Part shown: one piece after another, positions 1 through 8,292 of the stretch | Position numbering within the stretch: the first letter of the stretch is position 1 | Layout of the letters: each line of letters begins with the position of its first letter | The notes under the pieces: generated by a model | Databases searched by the model: none | Told to the model about the DNA's origin: nothing | Seen by the model: only the letters and a program-made list of their open reading frames with translations | Made by a program: the position numbers and the translations under genes | NCBI GenBank assembly: GCA_028870615.1 | Contig: JAGWPH010000176.1 | Location: 1-10,271 of the forward strand | Reading direction: 5' to 3' | Source: Betaproteobacteria bacterium | GTDB taxonomy: Bacteria > Pseudomonadota > Gammaproteobacteria > Burkholderiales > Ferrovaceae | Length of the DNA stretch: 10,271 nucleotides

Positions 1-8
1 ACAAGCCG

Positions 9-38
9 TTGCCATTCCCTGAAAAAGCCCGATAAGAA
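9..38 (+). promoter_or_regulatory. Weak candidate sigma70 promoter for the first MFS gene
   Basis: A TTGCCA hexamer at 9-14 matches the -35 consensus at five of six positions. An 18-bp spacer leads to TAAGAA at 33-38, a poor -10 element with three of six matches. Transcription would begin near 45, leaving a leader of about 20 bases before the ATG at 65. This would exclude the upstream GTG at 41 as a start. The window edge hides what lies further upstream, so the gene could instead be read from an upstream promoter. Confidence 0.25.
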
Positions 39-64
39 TAGTGCGCCTGTTACAGGCTGGTGAG

Positions 65-1279
65 ATGAATCCCTCTGACCGACAACATCGCCGTGCGGTG
101 ACCCTGCTGTCTCTCGCCGCGTTTGCCAGCGCGGCCTCAGCACGCCTTTGCGATCCCATGTTGCCTGATTTGGCACGCATGTTCATGGCGTCTCCGGAAA
201 ACACCGCCCAGGTCATCTCATCGTTTTCGGTGGCGTACGGACTATTGCAGGTTTTCTTTGGCCCCTTGGGGGACCGGTTTGGAAAATACCGGCTGATTGC
301 CTGGACCACTCTGGCGTGTACCGTGGGAAGCCTGGGTGCCGTGCTGGCCAATTCATTAAATTGGCTTATCCTTTCGCGCCTGCTCACTGGGGCGTCGGCG
401 GCGGGAATCATTCCGCTGTCCATGGCATGGATTGGGGATACCATCCCCTATGAGCATCGACAGGCCACACTAGCACGTTTCCTGGCGGGACAAATTGTTG
501 GGGTGATCGGCGGGCAATTTATCGGCGGGCTTTTTACCGATACCCTCGGGTTTCGCTGGGCCTTTGGCTTCATGGCCTTCACTTATCTTTTCGTCGGTAT
601 CTGGGTGCTTTCAGAATCTCGTTCCAATGAATCTACTCGACATGTTCACAATGATCAGGCTGCGAAGGTGGGGGTATTTGCCCAAGTGCTCTCTGTCCTC
701 CGCGTTGGATGGGCCCGGGTCATCTTGTTGACGGTGTTCGTGGAAGGGATGGTCGTCTTTGGTGCGTTGGCTTTCGTGCCTTCGTACCTGCACCATCGCT
801 TCGGCCTTTCGTTGACCATGGCGGGGGCGTTGATGGCAACCTTCGGTATCGGAGGATTCTCGTATATTCTGTTTGCCCGCCAATTTGTCAGCAACTTCGG
901 CGAGGTGGGATTGGCAAAAATGGGGGGGATCCTCATCGGTGTGGCCTGGCTGCTCCTGGCGCTGGGAGATTCATGGGGATGGGCCATTCCCGCATGCACT
1001 CTGGTAGGCCTGGGGTACTACATGCTACACAACACCTTGCAGACCAATGCAACCCAAATGGCGCCAAGGGTACGCGGAACAGCCGTATCCTTGTTTGCGT
1101 CGGCTTTCTTTCTCGGCCAGTCCCTGGGCGTGGTTTTGGCTGCCATGGTCCTGACACGCGCCGGGGCCGGGATGTTGTTTGCAGTAGCCGCGCTGGCGCT
1201 TCCTGTGATTGGTCTTGTCTTTTCGCGGGCGCTGAAAATTCATCATCAGCTGCCGCACCTTTCATCAAAAAGCCCCTGA
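65..1279 (+). CDS. MFS transporter, DHA1-type drug/metabolite exporter family
   Basis: This is a 404-residue polytopic inner-membrane protein with the length and hydrophobic pattern of a 12-helix major facilitator, probably a proton-coupled exporter. The first helix carries R-x-C-D-P-x-L-P, a pattern seen in DHA1-type exporters. It is followed by the loop 2-3 motif A, which reads GPLGDRFGKYR at about residues 66-76. A hydrophilic stretch rich in Arg, Asn, His and Ser near residues 185-205 separates the N- and C-terminal six-helix halves. I prefer the ATG at 65. The reading frame also allows a GTG at 41, adding eight residues, but neither start has a strong ribosome site; an ACAGG at 52-56 sits at reasonable distance from the ATG. 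The gene runs convergently toward ssb, and its stop codon (1277-1279) lies inside a terminator hairpin. The substrate cannot be read from sequence; drug or metabolite efflux is inferred from the family. Confidence 0.9.
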   Translation: MNPSDRQHRRAVTLLSLAAFASAASARLCDPMLPDLARMFMASPENTAQVISSFSVAYGLLQVFFGPLGDRFGKYRLIAWTTLACTVGSLGAVLANSLNWLILSRLLTGASAAGIIPLSMAWIGDTIPYEHRQATLARFLAGQIVGVIGGQFIGGLFTDTLGFRWAFGFMAFTYLFVGIWVLSESRSNESTRHVHNDQAAKVGVFAQVLSVLRVGWARVILLTVFVEGMVVFGALAFVPSYLHHRFGLSLTMAGALMATFGIGGFSYILFARQFVSNFGEVGLAKMGGILIGVAWLLLALGDSWGWAIPACTLVGLGYYMLHNTLQTNATQMAPRVRGTAVSLFASAFFLGQSLGVVLAAMVLTRAGAGMLFAVAALALPVIGLVFSRALKIHHQLPHLSSKSP

Positions 1280-1290
1280 AAACAGGGGCT
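1271..1290. terminator. Bidirectional intrinsic terminator between the MFS gene and ssb
   Basis: A perfect 8-bp inverted repeat, AGCCCCTG / CAGGGGCT, encloses a four-base loop. A/T pairs and one G-T pair can extend the stem by about three more pairs. Read on the minus strand, the hairpin is followed at once by a run of T (complement of the A run at 1267-1270). This makes a textbook rho-independent terminator about 37 bases past the ssb stop codon. On the plus strand the following sequence (CTTGGTTAAT) is a poorer T tract, so termination of the MFS gene is less certain. The hairpin overlaps the last three codons of the MFS gene, including its stop. Confidence 0.85.
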
Positions 1291-1327
1291 CTTGGTTAAT
1301 ACCTTATAAAGTTACTCTGAGGTAAAC

Positions 1328-1777
1328 CTAGAACGGGATGTCGTCCGGGAAATCGTCAAATTTTCCGCCTGCCCCTGATGATTTTTGGGAGGGGTCGCCA
1401 CCACCGCCGCTTCCTGCGGGCGTCTCACCCCCCGCATTGCCTCCTGAACGGCTTCCCAACATCTGCATGCGATCCGCCACGATTTCCGTGGTGTATTTGT
1501 CCTGACCGTCCTTGTCCTGCCATTTTCGGGTTTGCAAGCGTCCTTCCAGATAGACTTGGCTACCTTTTTTGAGATATTCACCGGCGATTTCAGCAAGCTT
1601 GCCAAAGAAAGCCACACGATGCCATTCGGTGCGCTCTTGTTTTTCACCTGCCTTGTCCTTCCAGGTATCCGTTGTTGCCACACTGATGTTGGTAATTGCA
1701 GCGCCATCAGGCATATACCGGACTTCGGGGTCGCGCCCCAGATTACCCACCAGAATCACTTTGTTAACTGAAGCCAT
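1328..1777 (-). CDS. ssb: Single-stranded DNA-binding protein
   Basis: SSB coats single-stranded DNA in replication, recombination and repair and recruits partner enzymes through its C-terminal tip. The 149-residue product has an OB fold over residues 1-110, opening with [20 protein letters not shown]. The aromatic residues W39, W52, F58 and W86 correspond to E. coli W40, W54, F60 and W88, which stack on DNA. A glycine/serine-rich flexible linker follows, and the acidic tip DDFPDDIPF closes the protein; its last six residues are the partner-docking peptide. The start is well supported: a purine-rich Shine-Dalgarno sequence GAGGGAGAG (complement of 1784-1792) lies six bases before the ATG. The gene follows the YajR-like transporter after 17 intervening bases and is probably cotranscribed with it, ending at the hairpin 1271-1290. 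Length and motifs are normal for proteobacterial SSB. Confidence 0.98.
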   Translation of the reverse strand: MASVNKVILVGNLGRDPEVRYMPDGAAITNISVATTDTWKDKAGEKQERTEWHRVAFFGKLAEIAGEYLKKGSQVYLEGRLQTRKWQDKDGQDKYTTEIVADRMQMLGSRSGGNAGGETPAGSGGGGDPSQKSSGAGGKFDDFPDDIPF

Positions 1778-1795
1778 AGTGCACTCTCCCTCGAT

Positions 1796-2977
1796 TTAAC
1801 TGGCTTTTTTGACCTGCATGGGCCACGCCACCATAAGCCAAATGGCAGTGAGGCCTGCACAAAAGACCGGCACGGCGTCCGGTCCCCAATACTTGGATAG
1901 CACGCCAGCCAGAGAAGCTCCGCTGAACGCGCCGAAAAATTGAATGCTGCTGTAGATGCCGGTAGCGGTGCCCTTGGTTCCCGGGGGAGCTACGACGGTG
2001 ACAAGGGAAGGCAGGCTGGCTTCCAGCACGTTGAAGGCAACGAAAAAAATTGTCAGTGCCACAGCGATGCCTGTGACACTACCCAGTCCCAATCCCACCA
2101 TCAGGGCGGGCTGGGCCAGAAACAGCACGGCCACAGAAACCAGAAAGACGGATTTGCGCCATTTGCCGCGGGACAAGATGACTCCAGGAATCATCAGGAT
2201 GAAAGACCCCAGCATGACCGGCAGGTAGAGTTTCCAGTGCTCGCCCTGAGGCAATCCGTCCTGGACCAGAGCCGGGGGGATTACCACAAAAATGGCCATC
2301 AAGGCGGCATGGAGTACGAAAATGCCCCAATTGAGCCGGAGCAGTTCCACGTGGCGCAGCACGACGGCAAACGGTGCGTTGGGTCCGATGTCCTGGGGCT
2401 GGGCGGCATTGGGAACGATCCATTGAACAACGGCAATGGCCAGTAAGGCCAGCACACCAGTCATCGCAAAAATGCCGGGCACGCCAATGACGGGATAGAG
2501 CACCGGGGCCAGGATCATGGAGGCACTGAAAGTTATGCCAATGGTCATGCCGATCAGAGCCATGGCCTTGGTGCGATGCTGCTCCCGGGTGAGGTCGGCG
2601 GTGAGTGCAATGACTGCGGCCGAAATAGCCCCTGCTCCTTGAATGATGCGCCCCAGGATCACCCAGCCAATGTCGGTAGCTGTTGCGGCAACGAAACTGC
2701 CCAAGGCAAAAATCACCAGACCTCCCATGATGACCGGCTTGCGTCCGACGCGATCGGACAACCAACCTAACGGAATTTGCAGAATGGCCTGAGTCAGGCC
2801 ATAGGCCCCCAGTGCGATACCCACCAGCGTTTTGTCGTTGCCTCCGGGCAGTTGTGCTGCATACAAGGCAAATACTGGCAGAATAATGAACATACCCAGC
2901 ATGCGCAGGCCAAAAATACTGGCCAATCCCATACTGGCGCGCCATTCGAGGGGGGTCATTCTATCGGGAGTTTTCAT
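1796..2977 (-). CDS. MFS transporter, YajR-like (without the C-terminal YAM domain)
   Basis: This is a 393-residue inner-membrane major facilitator with 12 predicted helices. From memory of the E. coli YajR sequence, similarity is strong along the membrane part: the N-terminal MTP-x-E-W-R-A and LRMLGMF segments, the Y-G-L-T-Q-A helix, motif A GWLSDRVGRK at residues 71-80, the L-T-R-E-Q-x-R-T-K-A-M-A loop, and a late F-F-V-A-F-N segment. YajR is a putative proton-driven exporter with a C-terminal ferredoxin-like YAM domain. This protein stops about 60 residues earlier, right after helix 12 (ending VKKAS), so that domain is absent. I chose the ATG at 2977 because it aligns with the short YajR N-terminus. 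A TTG at 3028 (17 residues longer) and an ATG at 2959 are alternatives, and none has a clear ribosome site. It is divergent from uvrA and directly precedes ssb. Substrate unknown. Confidence 0.92.
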   Translation of the reverse strand: MKTPDRMTPLEWRASMGLASIFGLRMLGMFIILPVFALYAAQLPGGNDKTLVGIALGAYGLTQAILQIPLGWLSDRVGRKPVIMGGLVIFALGSFVAATATDIGWVILGRIIQGAGAISAAVIALTADLTREQHRTKAMALIGMTIGITFSASMILAPVLYPVIGVPGIFAMTGVLALLAIAVVQWIVPNAAQPQDIGPNAPFAVVLRHVELLRLNWGIFVLHAALMAIFVVIPPALVQDGLPQGEHWKLYLPVMLGSFILMIPGVILSRGKWRKSVFLVSVAVLFLAQPALMVGLGLGSVTGIAVALTIFFVAFNVLEASLPSLVTVVAPPGTKGTATGIYSSIQFFGAFSGASLAGVLSKYWGPDAVPVFCAGLTAIWLMVAWPMQVKKAS

Positions 2978-3062
2978 TAAGACCGGACAGGAAAAAGTAA
3001 AAATCTTGGCGTATATTAGCAGGTTCAACTAGATCTCAGTACGAAGCCTTAATCTGACCCCA
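2978..3062. promoter_or_regulatory. Divergent promoter region of the MFS-ssb unit and uvrA
   Basis: These 85 bases must drive uvrA rightward and probably the MFS-ssb unit leftward. The sequence GTATATTA at 3011-3018 offers a -10-like hexamer on both strands: TATATT on plus and TAATAT on minus. The two thus share one near-symmetric element. No good -35 hexamer sits 16-18 bp away on either strand. I looked for a LexA box of the CTGT-N8-ACAG form and did not find one. The promoter assignment is inference from position and the AT-rich element. Confidence 0.35.
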
Positions 3063-5909
3063 GTGACTCAAGACATCCTGCGCATTCGTGGTGCACGCAC
3101 CCACAATCTTAAAAACATCGATCTGGATATTCCTCGCCACCGGTTGGTCGTCGTGACGGGTTTATCGGGCTCGGGAAAATCATCATTGGCGTTCGACACA
3201 CTTTATGCCGAAGGCCAACGCCGCTATGTGGAATCGCTTTCAGCTTATGCACGCCAGTTTTTGCAGCTGATGGAAAAACCCGACGTGGATCTGATCGAAG
3301 GGCTTTCGCCGGCCATCTCCATCGAGCAAAAGGCCACCAGCCATAATCCGCGCTCCACTGTGGGCACGGTCACCGAAATCCACGACTACCTGCGCCTGCT
3401 ATTTGCCCGGGCGGGAGACCCCTACTGTCCGGAGCACCAGATACTGCTGGAGGCCCAGAGTGTGGCGCAAATGGTGGATCATGTGCTGGCGCTGCCCCAG
3501 GAGGCGCGTCTGATGATTTTGTCGCCACTCGTGGTCGGCCGCAAAGGCCAACAACTGGAGTTGTTTAATGAGTTGCGCGCGCAGGGTTTTGTACGCTTGC
3601 GGATTGATGGTGCGGTAGTGGACATTGACGCCATTCCGAAACTCGACAAAAACCAGAAACATACCATTGAAGTAGTGGTGGATCGTCTCAAGGTACGGCG
3701 CGACATGAAGCAGCGCCTTGCCGAATCGTTCGAAACCGCACTGCGTCATTCAGACGGTCGGGCGCTCGCGGTAGAAATGGATAATGGTCATGAGCACCTG
3801 TTCTCAGCTCGCTTTGCCTGCCCCATCTGCAGCTATTCACTACCGGAGCTGGAGCCGCGCCTGTTTTCTTTTAACAATCCGATGGGTGCCTGCCAACAGT
3901 GCGATGGCCTGGGCGTGATCAGTTTTTTCGACCCGAAGCGGGTTGTGGGGTTTCCACAGCTTGGCCTTGCCGGTGGCGCGATCAAGGGCTGGGACCGGCG
4001 CAACCAGTTCTATTTTCAGATGCTCACGGACCTCGCCACACACTACGGTTTTGATCTTGACACACCGTTTGAACGGTTGTCACAAAAAATTCAGGACATC
4101 GTGCTGACAGGGTCGGGCAAGGAAAAAATCGCCTTTCATTATCCCGGTGAACGGGGCCGGTCCCGGATCAAGGCGCACGTTTTCGATGGAATCATCCCCA
4201 GCCTTGATCGTCGGTATAGGGAAACCGACTCGGCCATGGTGCGTGAAGAACTGTCCAAACTGCTCAATCAGAAACCTTGTCCTCAATGTCAGGGGTCGCG
4301 CTTGCGCCTCGAGGCCCGCAACGTCCGGGTGGGCCAACATACCCTGTATGAATTGAGTGCCTTGCCGCTTAAGGATGCGCTTGCCCTGTTCCAGCACCTC
4401 AAGCTGAAAGGGAAAAAACAGGCCATTGCCGAAAAGATTCTCAAAGAGATCGTGGCCCGTCTGCAGTTTCTCAATAATGTGGGCCTGGACTACCTGCAAC
4501 TGGACCGTTCTGCCGATACCCTTTCCGGTGGTGAAGCCCAGCGCATTCGACTGGCTTCACAAATCGGATCCGGTCTGACCGGTGTGATGTATGTACTGGA
4601 TGAGCCTTCCATTGGGTTACATCAGCGCGACAATCACCGCCTGCTGGAAACCTTGGTACGTCTGCGCGACCTTGGCAATTCGGTGATTGTGGTGGAACAT
4701 GATGAGGATGCCATCCGCGCTGCGGATTATGTGGTGGATATGGGGCCTGGGGCAGGGGAGCATGGGGGCTGGGTGGTGGCCAGTGGCACACCTGACGAAG
4801 TGATCGCCAACCCGCATTCGCTGACGGGGCAGTTTCTGTCGGGGCAACGGAGTATCGTCGTGCCGACCCAACGTTTTCGCTCCGATCCGGAGCGCCAGCT
4901 GGTCATTCAGGGGGCCAGCGGTAATAACCTAAAATCTGTGAATTTGCATCTGCCTGTGGGATTGCTGGTCTGTATCACGGGAGTGTCCGGTTCGGGAAAA
5001 TCCACGTTGATCAATGACACGCTGTATAAGGCGGTGGCGCGCCATTTGTATGGCAGTGCGGCGGAGCCTGCTCCCCATACCAGCCTGGAAGGGCTGGAGC
5101 ATTTCGACAAGGTCATCAGCGTGGACCAAAGTCCGATCGGGCGGACCCCACGCTCCAATCCGGCCACCTACACCGGCCTGTTTACACCCATTCGCGATCT
5201 GTTTGCCGGTATTCCGCAGTCCCGTGAACGCGGGTATGAACCCGGTCGTTTTTCATTCAATGTCAAGGGCGGTCGTTGTGAAGCGTGCCAGGGGGATGGC
5301 GTCATCAAGGTAGAAATGCATTTTCTGCCCGACATCTATGTGCCCTGCGATGTCTGCCACGGCAAACGCTACAATCGCGAAACCCTGGAGATCCAGTACA
5401 GAAGCAAGACCATTGATGAAGTTCTTGGCATGACGGTGGAAAAGGCGTTCGAATTTTTCAACGTGGTGCCGGTCATTGCCCGCAAGCTCCAGACGTTGTT
5501 GGATGTGGGGTTGGGCTACATTACGTTGGGCCAATCGGCGACTACCTTGTCAGGTGGGGAAGCGCAACGGGTCAAGCTGTCTCTTGAACTCTCCAAGCGC
5601 GATACCGGGCGGACCCTGTTTATTCTGGACGAACCTACCACCGGGCTGCATTTTCAGGATATTGACCTGCTCCTCAAGGTATTGCACCACTTACGCAACC
5701 ATGGCAACACAGTGGTGGTCATCGAGCATAACCTGGATGTGATCAAGACGGCAGATTGGGTGGTGGATCTGGGTCCGGAGGGGGGTGATGGCGGCGGGCG
5801 GATCATTGCTGAGGGCACCCCGGAACAAGTGGCTGCCAATAAATACAGTTTTACCGGTGCATTTTTAAAGCCCCACCTGAAAAAGAAACGTCAAGTCAGC
5901 GCAACCTGA
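3063..5909 (+). CDS. uvrA: UvrABC excision nuclease subunit A (UvrA)
   Basis: UvrA is the DNA-damage sensor of nucleotide excision repair. The dimer scans DNA with UvrB and loads it at lesions, driven by two ABC-type ATPases. The 948-residue length is typical. Nucleotide site I has Walker A GLSGSGKS at 33-40, signature LSGGE at 487-491 and Walker B LDEPS at 512-516. Site II has Walker A GVSGSGKS at 640-647, LSGGE at 829-833 and LDEPT at 855-859. Both zinc modules are complete: C253, C256, C277 and C280 in the first, and C739, C742, C762 and C765 in the second, the latter needed for damage discrimination. The start is a GTG with no evident Shine-Dalgarno sequence. It is the only start that gives the normal N-terminus, shortly before the conserved [11 protein letters not shown]. 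The 3' end overlaps aspS by 14 bp on the opposite strand. No SOS box is visible upstream, so damage induction is not supported here. Confidence 0.99.
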   Translation: MTQDILRIRGARTHNLKNIDLDIPRHRLVVVTGLSGSGKSSLAFDTLYAEGQRRYVESLSAYARQFLQLMEKPDVDLIEGLSPAISIEQKATSHNPRSTVGTVTEIHDYLRLLFARAGDPYCPEHQILLEAQSVAQMVDHVLALPQEARLMILSPLVVGRKGQQLELFNELRAQGFVRLRIDGAVVDIDAIPKLDKNQKHTIEVVVDRLKVRRDMKQRLAESFETALRHSDGRALAVEMDNGHEHLFSARFACPICSYSLPELEPRLFSFNNPMGACQQCDGLGVISFFDPKRVVGFPQLGLAGGAIKGWDRRNQFYFQMLTDLATHYGFDLDTPFERLSQKIQDIVLTGSGKEKIAFHYPGERGRSRIKAHVFDGIIPSLDRRYRETDSAMVREELSKLLNQKPCPQCQGSRLRLEARNVRVGQHTLYELSALPLKDALALFQHLKLKGKKQAIAEKILKEIVARLQFLNNVGLDYLQLDRSADTLSGGEAQRIRLASQIGSGLTGVMYVLDEPSIGLHQRDNHRLLETLVRLRDLGNSVIVVEHDEDAIRAADYVVDMGPGAGEHGGWVVASGTPDEVIANPHSLTGQFLSGQRSIVVPTQRFRSDPERQLVIQGASGNNLKSVNLHLPVGLLVCITGVSGSGKSTLINDTLYKAVARHLYGSAAEPAPHTSLEGLEHFDKVISVDQSPIGRTPRSNPATYTGLFTPIRDLFAGIPQSRERGYEPGRFSFNVKGGRCEACQGDGVIKVEMHFLPDIYVPCDVCHGKRYNRETLEIQYRSKTIDEVLGMTVEKAFEFFNVVPVIARKLQTLLDVGLGYITLGQSATTLSGGEAQRVKLSLELSKRDTGRTLFILDEPTTGLHFQDIDLLLKVLHHLRNHGNTVVVIEHNLDVIKTADWVVDLGPEGGDGGGRIIAEGTPEQVAANKYSFTGAFLKPHLKKKRQVSAT

Positions 5910-7659
5910 TATGCAGTTCCCGTAGTTGCTTCTCATCTGCCGGGCTGGGAGCTTGCGTCAGCAAGCACTGGGCGCGTTGTGTTTTGGGGAAAGCAATAAC
6001 GTCGCGAATATGCTCTGCACCAGTCATCATGGCCGTCAGACGGTCAAACCCGAAGGCGATTCCGCCATGGGGCGGGGCCCCATACTGCAGGGCATCCAGC
6101 AGGAAGCCGAATTTGGCACGTGCTTCTTCAGGGCCGATGTTGAGGGCTCGAAACACTTTGGATTGCACTTCCTCGCGATGAATCCGCACCGAGCCGCCGC
6201 CAATTTCCCAACCGTTTAGCACCATGTCGTAGGCTTTGGCGTAAGCCTTTGAAGGGTCGGACTCCAGAAAGGCTTCATGGCCATCCTTGGGTGCCGTGAA
6301 CGGGTGATGCAGGGCCGCCCAGCGTTTTTCTTCACCATCATATTCAAACATGGGGAAGTCCACCACCCAAAGCGGTTTCCACCCACCCGTGGAGAATCCT
6401 TTTTCGTGTCCCAGCTTGACACGTAAGGCACCCAATGAGTCGTTGACCACTTTGACGCGGTCGGCGCTAAAGAAAATGAGGTCACCGTTTTCGGCGCCCG
6501 TGCGATCCAGGATGCTACGTAGCGCTGGTTCGCCCAGAAATTTTACGATGGGTGATTGCAGCCCCTGTTCGTTGGCTTGCGTCTTGTCGTTGACCTTGAT
6601 GTAGGCCAGTCCCCGTGCACCATAAATTCCGACAAAAGTGGTGTAGTCGTCAATTTCCTTGCGAGTCAGCGACGCTCCACCGGGAATTTTAAGCGCGGCC
6701 ACGCGCCCATCTGCCATATCTGCGGCGCCGCGGAATACTTTGAAGTCCACGGTTTTCATAAGATCTGTCAGTTCGGTAAATTCGAGCGTAATGCGCAAGT
6801 CCGGTTTGTCCGAGCCATAGCGTGCCATGGCTTCGGTCCAACTCATGCGTGGAAAAGAGGCGCCGAGATCCACATCAATGGTTTTATTGAACAGGTCGCG
6901 GATCAACCCTTCCATCATATCCATGATTTCATGTTCGTTGAGAAAGGAGGTTTCAATATCGATCTGGGTAAATTCGGGCTGCCGATCTGCGCGCAGGTCT
7001 TCATCGCGAAAGCATTTGGTGATTTGATAATAACGATCGAAGCCCGACACCATCAGCAACTGCTTGAACAGCTGTGGAGATTGAGGTAACGCAAAAAACT
7101 GACCGTGATGCACTCGGCTGGGAACCAGGTAATCGCGTGCACCCTCCGGCGTGGATTTGGTCAGCATCGGGGTTTCGATGTCGATAAACCCAAGCGCGTC
7201 CAGGTACTGACGAACGGACATGGCTGCCCGGTAGCGCAGGATGAAATTCTTCTGCATGGCGGGGCGACGCAAATCCAGATAGCGATGTTCCAGGCGGACC
7301 TGTTCGGACAGACTATCGTCGTCCAGCAGAAATGGCGGTGGGAGAGAAGGGTTCAGCACCTCTATGGACTGCGCCAGGACTTCGATTTCACCGCTGCGAA
7401 GACCCGTGTTGAGTGTACCCTCTGGGCGTGGGCGCACGCGCCCCGTCACCTTCAGGACGAATTCGTTGCGAATGCCTTCTGCAATCAGGAAGGTGGCCTT
7501 ATTGTCAGGATCGGACACGACCTGCACCAAGCCTTCGCGGTCGCGCAGGTCGATAAAAATGACACCACCATGGTCACGGCGGCGGTGGGCCCAGCCCATC
7601 AAGGTGACGGTTTTGTCCAGATAGCGGCGATCGACAAGGCCGCAATATTCAGTGCGCAT
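5896..7659 (-). CDS. aspS: Aspartate-tRNA ligase (AspRS), possibly non-discriminating
   Basis: AspRS is a class II synthetase that attaches aspartate to tRNA-Asp, and also to tRNA-Asn in non-discriminating forms. The 587-residue protein has the bacterial layout: an N-terminal anticodon-binding OB fold (about 1-105), the class II catalytic core, a bacterial GAD insertion (about 290-420) and a C-terminal extension. Motif 1 lies near the [14 protein letters not shown] segment (163-176). The QSPQLFKQ aspartate-site loop is at 193-200, motif 2 [16 protein letters not shown] at 217-232 with R218, and motif 3 GFDR at 537-540 with R540. His30 in RRRDHGG and Gly81 in RPEG resemble residues tied to relaxed tRNA specificity in Pseudomonas aeruginosa AspRS; E. 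coli has Leu at the former position. It is the last gene of the FmdB-DUF502-aspS unit, 27 bases after the DUF502 stop, with only a weak ribosome site. The N-terminal MRTEYCG fixes the start. Confidence 0.99.
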   Translation of the reverse strand: MRTEYCGLVDRRYLDKTVTLMGWAHRRRDHGGVIFIDLRDREGLVQVVSDPDNKATFLIAEGIRNEFVLKVTGRVRPRPEGTLNTGLRSGEIEVLAQSIEVLNPSLPPPFLLDDDSLSEQVRLEHRYLDLRRPAMQKNFILRYRAAMSVRQYLDALGFIDIETPMLTKSTPEGARDYLVPSRVHHGQFFALPQSPQLFKQLLMVSGFDRYYQITKCFRDEDLRADRQPEFTQIDIETSFLNEHEIMDMMEGLIRDLFNKTIDVDLGASFPRMSWTEAMARYGSDKPDLRITLEFTELTDLMKTVDFKVFRGAADMADGRVAALKIPGGASLTRKEIDDYTTFVGIYGARGLAYIKVNDKTQANEQGLQSPIVKFLGEPALRSILDRTGAENGDLIFFSADRVKVVNDSLGALRVKLGHEKGFSTGGWKPLWVVDFPMFEYDGEEKRWAALHHPFTAPKDGHEAFLESDPSKAYAKAYDMVLNGWEIGGGSVRIHREEVQSKVFRALNIGPEEARAKFGFLLDALQYGAPPHGGIAFGFDRLTAMMTGAEHIRDVIAFPKTQRAQCLLTQAPSPADEKQLRELHIRLR

Positions 7660-7686
7660 GATTCAACAATCTCTGAGAGGTTCGAT

Positions 7687-8292
7687 TCAAGAATGAGGTT
7701 TTTCGTTGCTGGTTGCTACGACGCCCATGGAAATAATGTGCTTCAAAGCGTCTTCCACTGTGATGTCCAGCTCGATAACATCCCTTCGCGGCACCATAAG
7801 AAAAAAACCGGACGTAGGGTTGGGTGTCGTGGGAATATAGACACTGACATGGGGCTCGCCCAGCTTGTCAGCAACCTCTCCCCCCGGGACGCCGGTCTGG
7901 AATGCCATGGCCCAGCAGTTGCCGTGGGGATAACGGATCAACAGCACTTTGCGAAAAGCCTGGCCTGAGCCGGAAAACAGGGTGTCACTGACCTGCTTGA
8001 CACCCGTGTAGATGCTGTTGACGATGGGAATGCGGGCTACCAACTCTTCGCCCAATAGCAGCAAACGGCGCCCCAGCAGATTGGCGGCTACTACGCCTGT
8101 CGCTATTACGATCAGGAAGGCCACCACTACCCCCAGTCCGGGAATATGAAACCCGAAAAGCGCTTCGGGTCGCAAGGAAGCGGGTAGCAGAAACAGGGTC
8201 TGGTCCAGGGTTTCCACGATCAGGCGCAATACCCAGATGGTGATCACAAGCGGGATCAGCACAACGATCCCGGTCAGGAAATAGCGCTTCAT
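7687..8292 (-). CDS. DUF502 family membrane protein
   Basis: This 201-residue protein matches the DUF502 (COG2928) family, also related to plant LIKE-COV proteins; its biochemical role is unknown. Two hydrophobic segments are visible: residues 5-26 after a short MKRY leader, and 50-73 (IPGLGVVVAF onward). Between them lies a roughly 25-residue loop. The soluble C-terminal part carries the family's conserved segments: RIPIVNSIY at 87-95 followed by VKQ at 98-100, then later the PTTPNPTSGFF and MVPRRDV stretches. Its ATG shares a base with the FmdB stop codon (TGATG at the junction), and there is no separate ribosome site, so translation is probably coupled to the gene before. A role in envelope or membrane organisation is only a guess from topology. 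The length is normal and the gene is intact. Confidence 0.93.
   Translation of the reverse strand: MKRYFLTGIVVLIPLVITIWVLRLIVETLDQTLFLLPASLRPEALFGFHIPGLGVVVAFLIVIATGVVAANLLGRRLLLLGEELVARIPIVNSIYTGVKQVSDTLFSGSGQAFRKVLLIRYPHGNCWAMAFQTGVPGGEVADKLGEPHVSVYIPTTPNPTSGFFLMVPRRDVIELDITVEDALKHIISMGVVATSNEKPHS

Noticed and set aside
41..64. GTG at 41 as the true start of the first MFS gene
   Set aside because: It lacks a ribosome site, and the eight added residues (MRLLQAGE) look unlike the family N-terminus. The ATG at 65 is preferred, though not proven.
2079..2945. Second minus-strand frame of 288 codons inside the YajR-like gene
   Set aside because: Its product is rich in His, Arg, Gly and Ser without domains, while the overlapping frame gives a clear 12-helix transporter.
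2978..3062. Possible LexA (SOS) box controlling uvrA
   Set aside because: The ACAG at about 2987-2990 has no CTGT partner eight bases away, and no other half-site pair occurs in the gap.
5948..5966. Hairpin GCTTGC-GTCA-GCAAGC as a uvrA terminator
   Set aside because: The stem is only six pairs, lies in the aspS coding region, and has no T run after it on either strand.
7105..7968. Plus-strand open frame of 287 codons across aspS and DUF502
   Set aside because: It crosses the boundary of two well-supported minus-strand genes, has no recognisable domain, and is explained as antisense of their codons.
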